A stretch of 64,000 nucleotides of DNA from Whitmania pigra (lineage: Eukaryota > Annelida > Clitellata > Hirudinida > Haemopidae), in contig JAJTWR010000299.1 of NCBI GenBank assembly GCA_021613335.1, positions 3,237,501 to 3,301,500 on the forward strand. The letters run 5' to 3'. A program made the position numbers and the translations under genes. The notes beneath the pieces were generated by a model. That model did no database searches and was not told the DNA's origin. It saw only the letters and a list, made by a program, of their open reading frames with translations. The first letter of the stretch is position 1. Every line of letters begins with the position of its first letter. Shown one piece after another: positions 61,887-64,000 of the stretch.

Positions 61887-62455
61887 GGCACACCCTCATA
61901 ACAGCCCAGCCTCAAAATAAACCCCGCCAAAACAGCCCCCTCAATATAGCTCAGGACAAAATAGCCCGTCAAAATAGTGGTAAAATTGGTTCATTGTGGA
62001 TTTGTTACATGTCCACATGACGCGATGATAAGGTGAGTCCGATAAGGTGATTCACTTTGTGTGGCTCGAATATGTTGTACGTCAATCGATAACATAGATT
62101 CAATTCCAATTCAAACCCTTCATTGTACATATTGCAACGGGAACTCGGGGAAGGATCAAAAGGAACCCTCGTGACTTAATGAGTGTCTGGTAAATTCTCT
62201 TTGCGCAGATTGCACACGTTGATTGTCAATCTATAATTTATATTAAATACCAACTTGAAAAGTCCATGTAAAGTGATGAAGTAGCCGAAATCCGAATAAT
62301 ATAAAAGCATTCAAACCACTAACTTCGAATTAAATTTGGAATCAGTTATCGGTTAATGCATTTAACTCACAAAAATTTTTTTGTCGCCGGGCTATTTTGA
62401 CGGGATTATTTTGTCGGGGCTGTTTTGACGGGGATGTTTTGTTCTGGGATATTTT
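61887..62455. mobile_element. Longer relative of the 38530 MITE
   Basis: The left end GGCACACCCTCATAACAGCC, the subterminal GACAAAATAGCCCGTCAAAA, and right-side GGGCTATTTTGACGGGATTA plus TTGTCGGGGCTGTTTTGACG match the ends of the 38530-38719 MITE. The inner words AATCAGTTATCGGTTAATG are also shared. It is about 570 bp, with extra internal sequence and poorer ends. Confidence 0.75.
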
Positions 62456-64000
62456 GAATAATTAATGGAAAGGTGCGCTTTCTTAAAAGAGCGAAAGAGA
62501 ATTTGCAATATGTTTGTAAATAGTAATAAAGTTTGTAATAGGTCCCGTTGTGAGGGGACGGTCATGATTTATTGTCATTGAACTGGACAATTCACGGGTG
62601 TTATTCTGAACTGGCTCTGGTGCCAAAAGTTATCCAAGGATATTGTCGGGTCGTTGCACAGAAATATCCGACAATCTTATGAAAGTGATGGATTTGATTT
62701 TTGTTTTGTGTGTGTGTGTATGTATTCTTTGAAGTAAAAAAAACATGCTGAGAAAATATTGTAGTGGTTACTTTCTTAAGCAAGGTATGGGATTAGTGCC
62801 ATTCTTCAATGCACTGTAAAAAAATCTAAAATTGTGATCGACCAAGTAGAAATATCTCCTTTTTATGAGGATATTTTTTCATTTGAAGTTTATTTGCCGG
62901 ATAACGATGTATTGGAAACTTAAAATTGCTTCGCTCCTGTGCGAAAGAGGCGCATGAATTTCATAAGATATTTTTTGGAAATGCGAGCTCTGGAAACTAA
63001 TTTTTAAGGACTGTCACGCAAGTAAAAAAAATGGTTTGTAGCACCCGCTGAGAAACTTGAGGCATTGCTTTCTGGAGATGATGAAAAGGTGGTGCTCTTC
63101 ATAAATATTCCGCGGAGTGCCTGTTTATTTTGCATGGTTGAGCAATGTTTTTTCGAGGGACTTGATTTTGCAGAGTGGATTTGAGGGTCATTTCTTGGAC
63201 TTTTCAAGAAATTAGAATTTCCTGACATCGGTGTCACCATGTCCAAGATTTCGTTTTCGAATCACGTAGCGACTCATTGTCGGTTTTAGTAATTAAATGG
63301 GTTTTTTTTAAATACTTTTTAAATTTGTATAGTAATTTTATAAATAATTCCTGCTTCAAAACGACCAAAGACATTAACATCCTCTGTTTAGATTAAACTT
63401 TTCCCTATGAAGTTGAAACTAAAACGACTGCATCGAATACAAATTTAGAATGCTAAATAAATATAAAAAAATGTAAAAAAACATTTGTTGAATTTATTTT
63501 TAAGAAAACACAAAACTGCTTTCAATTCGTTTTACTGAGCAAATCAATTCAATCATATTAATTTTTATTAAATAAAAAATATAAACGGATTTTCATTTTG
63601 TTTACCATCCGTTCACTTACAAAGATCTTCCAGATTAAAACACTGCCTTCGCTTTAACCCTTCGTGCACATTTATTTTCAACTAAATTGGCATCTAATCA
63701 ATTTAGTCTCAACGCAAGAATATAGTCTGATTGCATCCGCCAAGTGTTTTATTCTGATTGCCTCCTTTAAAACACATTCAAATTATCAACATTATTAAAT
63801 TATCAATTATTTCCCTTATTTCCCGCCAAAAAACGTCAGATGTTTGGGAGAGGTTAAAAATACGGGACATTTTATTTTTTCCATCTATCGCCTGAGATAT
63901 CGCATAAGTTTTTTATTCTTTCTCCCAGAATAAAAAAGACCAAATTTACAAATGCTTCTTTTAATTCTTAAATACGAGAAATATTATTTATTTTCTCTTA
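62456..64000. other. Terminal AT-rich region with one weak ORF
   Basis: No gene is supported. An 80-codon - strand frame (63246-63004) has an in-frame ATG at 63240 and a Ser-rich, coding-like composition (for example SSPESNASSFSAGATN), but no splice partner or family was found. Simple (TG)n occurs near 62708. Confidence 0.4.

Overview
The window is AT-rich nuclear DNA from an animal, most likely an aquatic invertebrate. The evidence is spliced protein genes with short GT-AG introns, metazoan cilium and sperm genes, a plant/invertebrate-type manganese CDF transporter, and a large burden of animal-type transposons and (ATT)n or (GAT)n arrays. The standard genetic code fits throughout. I could not fix the phylum from sequence alone.

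Genes in order. (1) An unidentified multi-exon gene, + strand, 125-2980. (2) A transposon graveyard at 3.2-5.9 kb: two SINE remnants, a frameshifted Ty3/gypsy pol tail, a Merlin element inserted next to a Tc1/mariner relic, and a SINE inside that relic. (3) A nine-exon Mn-type CDF/SLC30-like transporter, + strand, 6501-10883. (4) DNAJC16, - strand, 16967 to 11368, 14 exons, convergent with the transporter. (5) DLEC1/CFAP81, - strand, 28695 to 17635, about 38 exons. (6) A gene-free, repeat-rich stretch at 28.7-32.5 kb. (7) An intronless RBM15/spenito-like RRM-SPOC gene, + strand, 32941-34827. (8) A SPA17-like gene, - strand, 36712 to 35264. (9) A dopamine beta-hydroxylase-like copper monooxygenase, - strand, 51556 to 36813. 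Its introns hold a hAT element carrying a nested MITE and two nested pogo-like elements. (10) A decayed LINE at 52.1-54.0 kb. (11) MAGOH, + strand, 55141-55997. (12) A secreted or type II C-type lectin, + strand, 57524-58471. (13) CCDC137, + strand, 58733-61657. (14) A second MITE and about 1.5 kb with no convincing gene.

Most of these are unrelated housekeeping genes: exon-junction core, m6A-writer partner, ER co-chaperone and nucleolar protein. Two, DLEC1 and SPA17, belong to the motile cilium or sperm flagellum. I rebuilt exon structures by following open frames between GT and AG sites, checking phase, and matching remembered family members. Coordinates are reading-based and unverified by transcripts. 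I found no prokaryotic system, CRISPR array or convincing unknown pathway. The most unusual signals are structural: tandem repeats that copy or touch splice sites, datable nested transpositions, a J-domain whose HPD motif reads HPE, and a SINE tail shared with a LINE.
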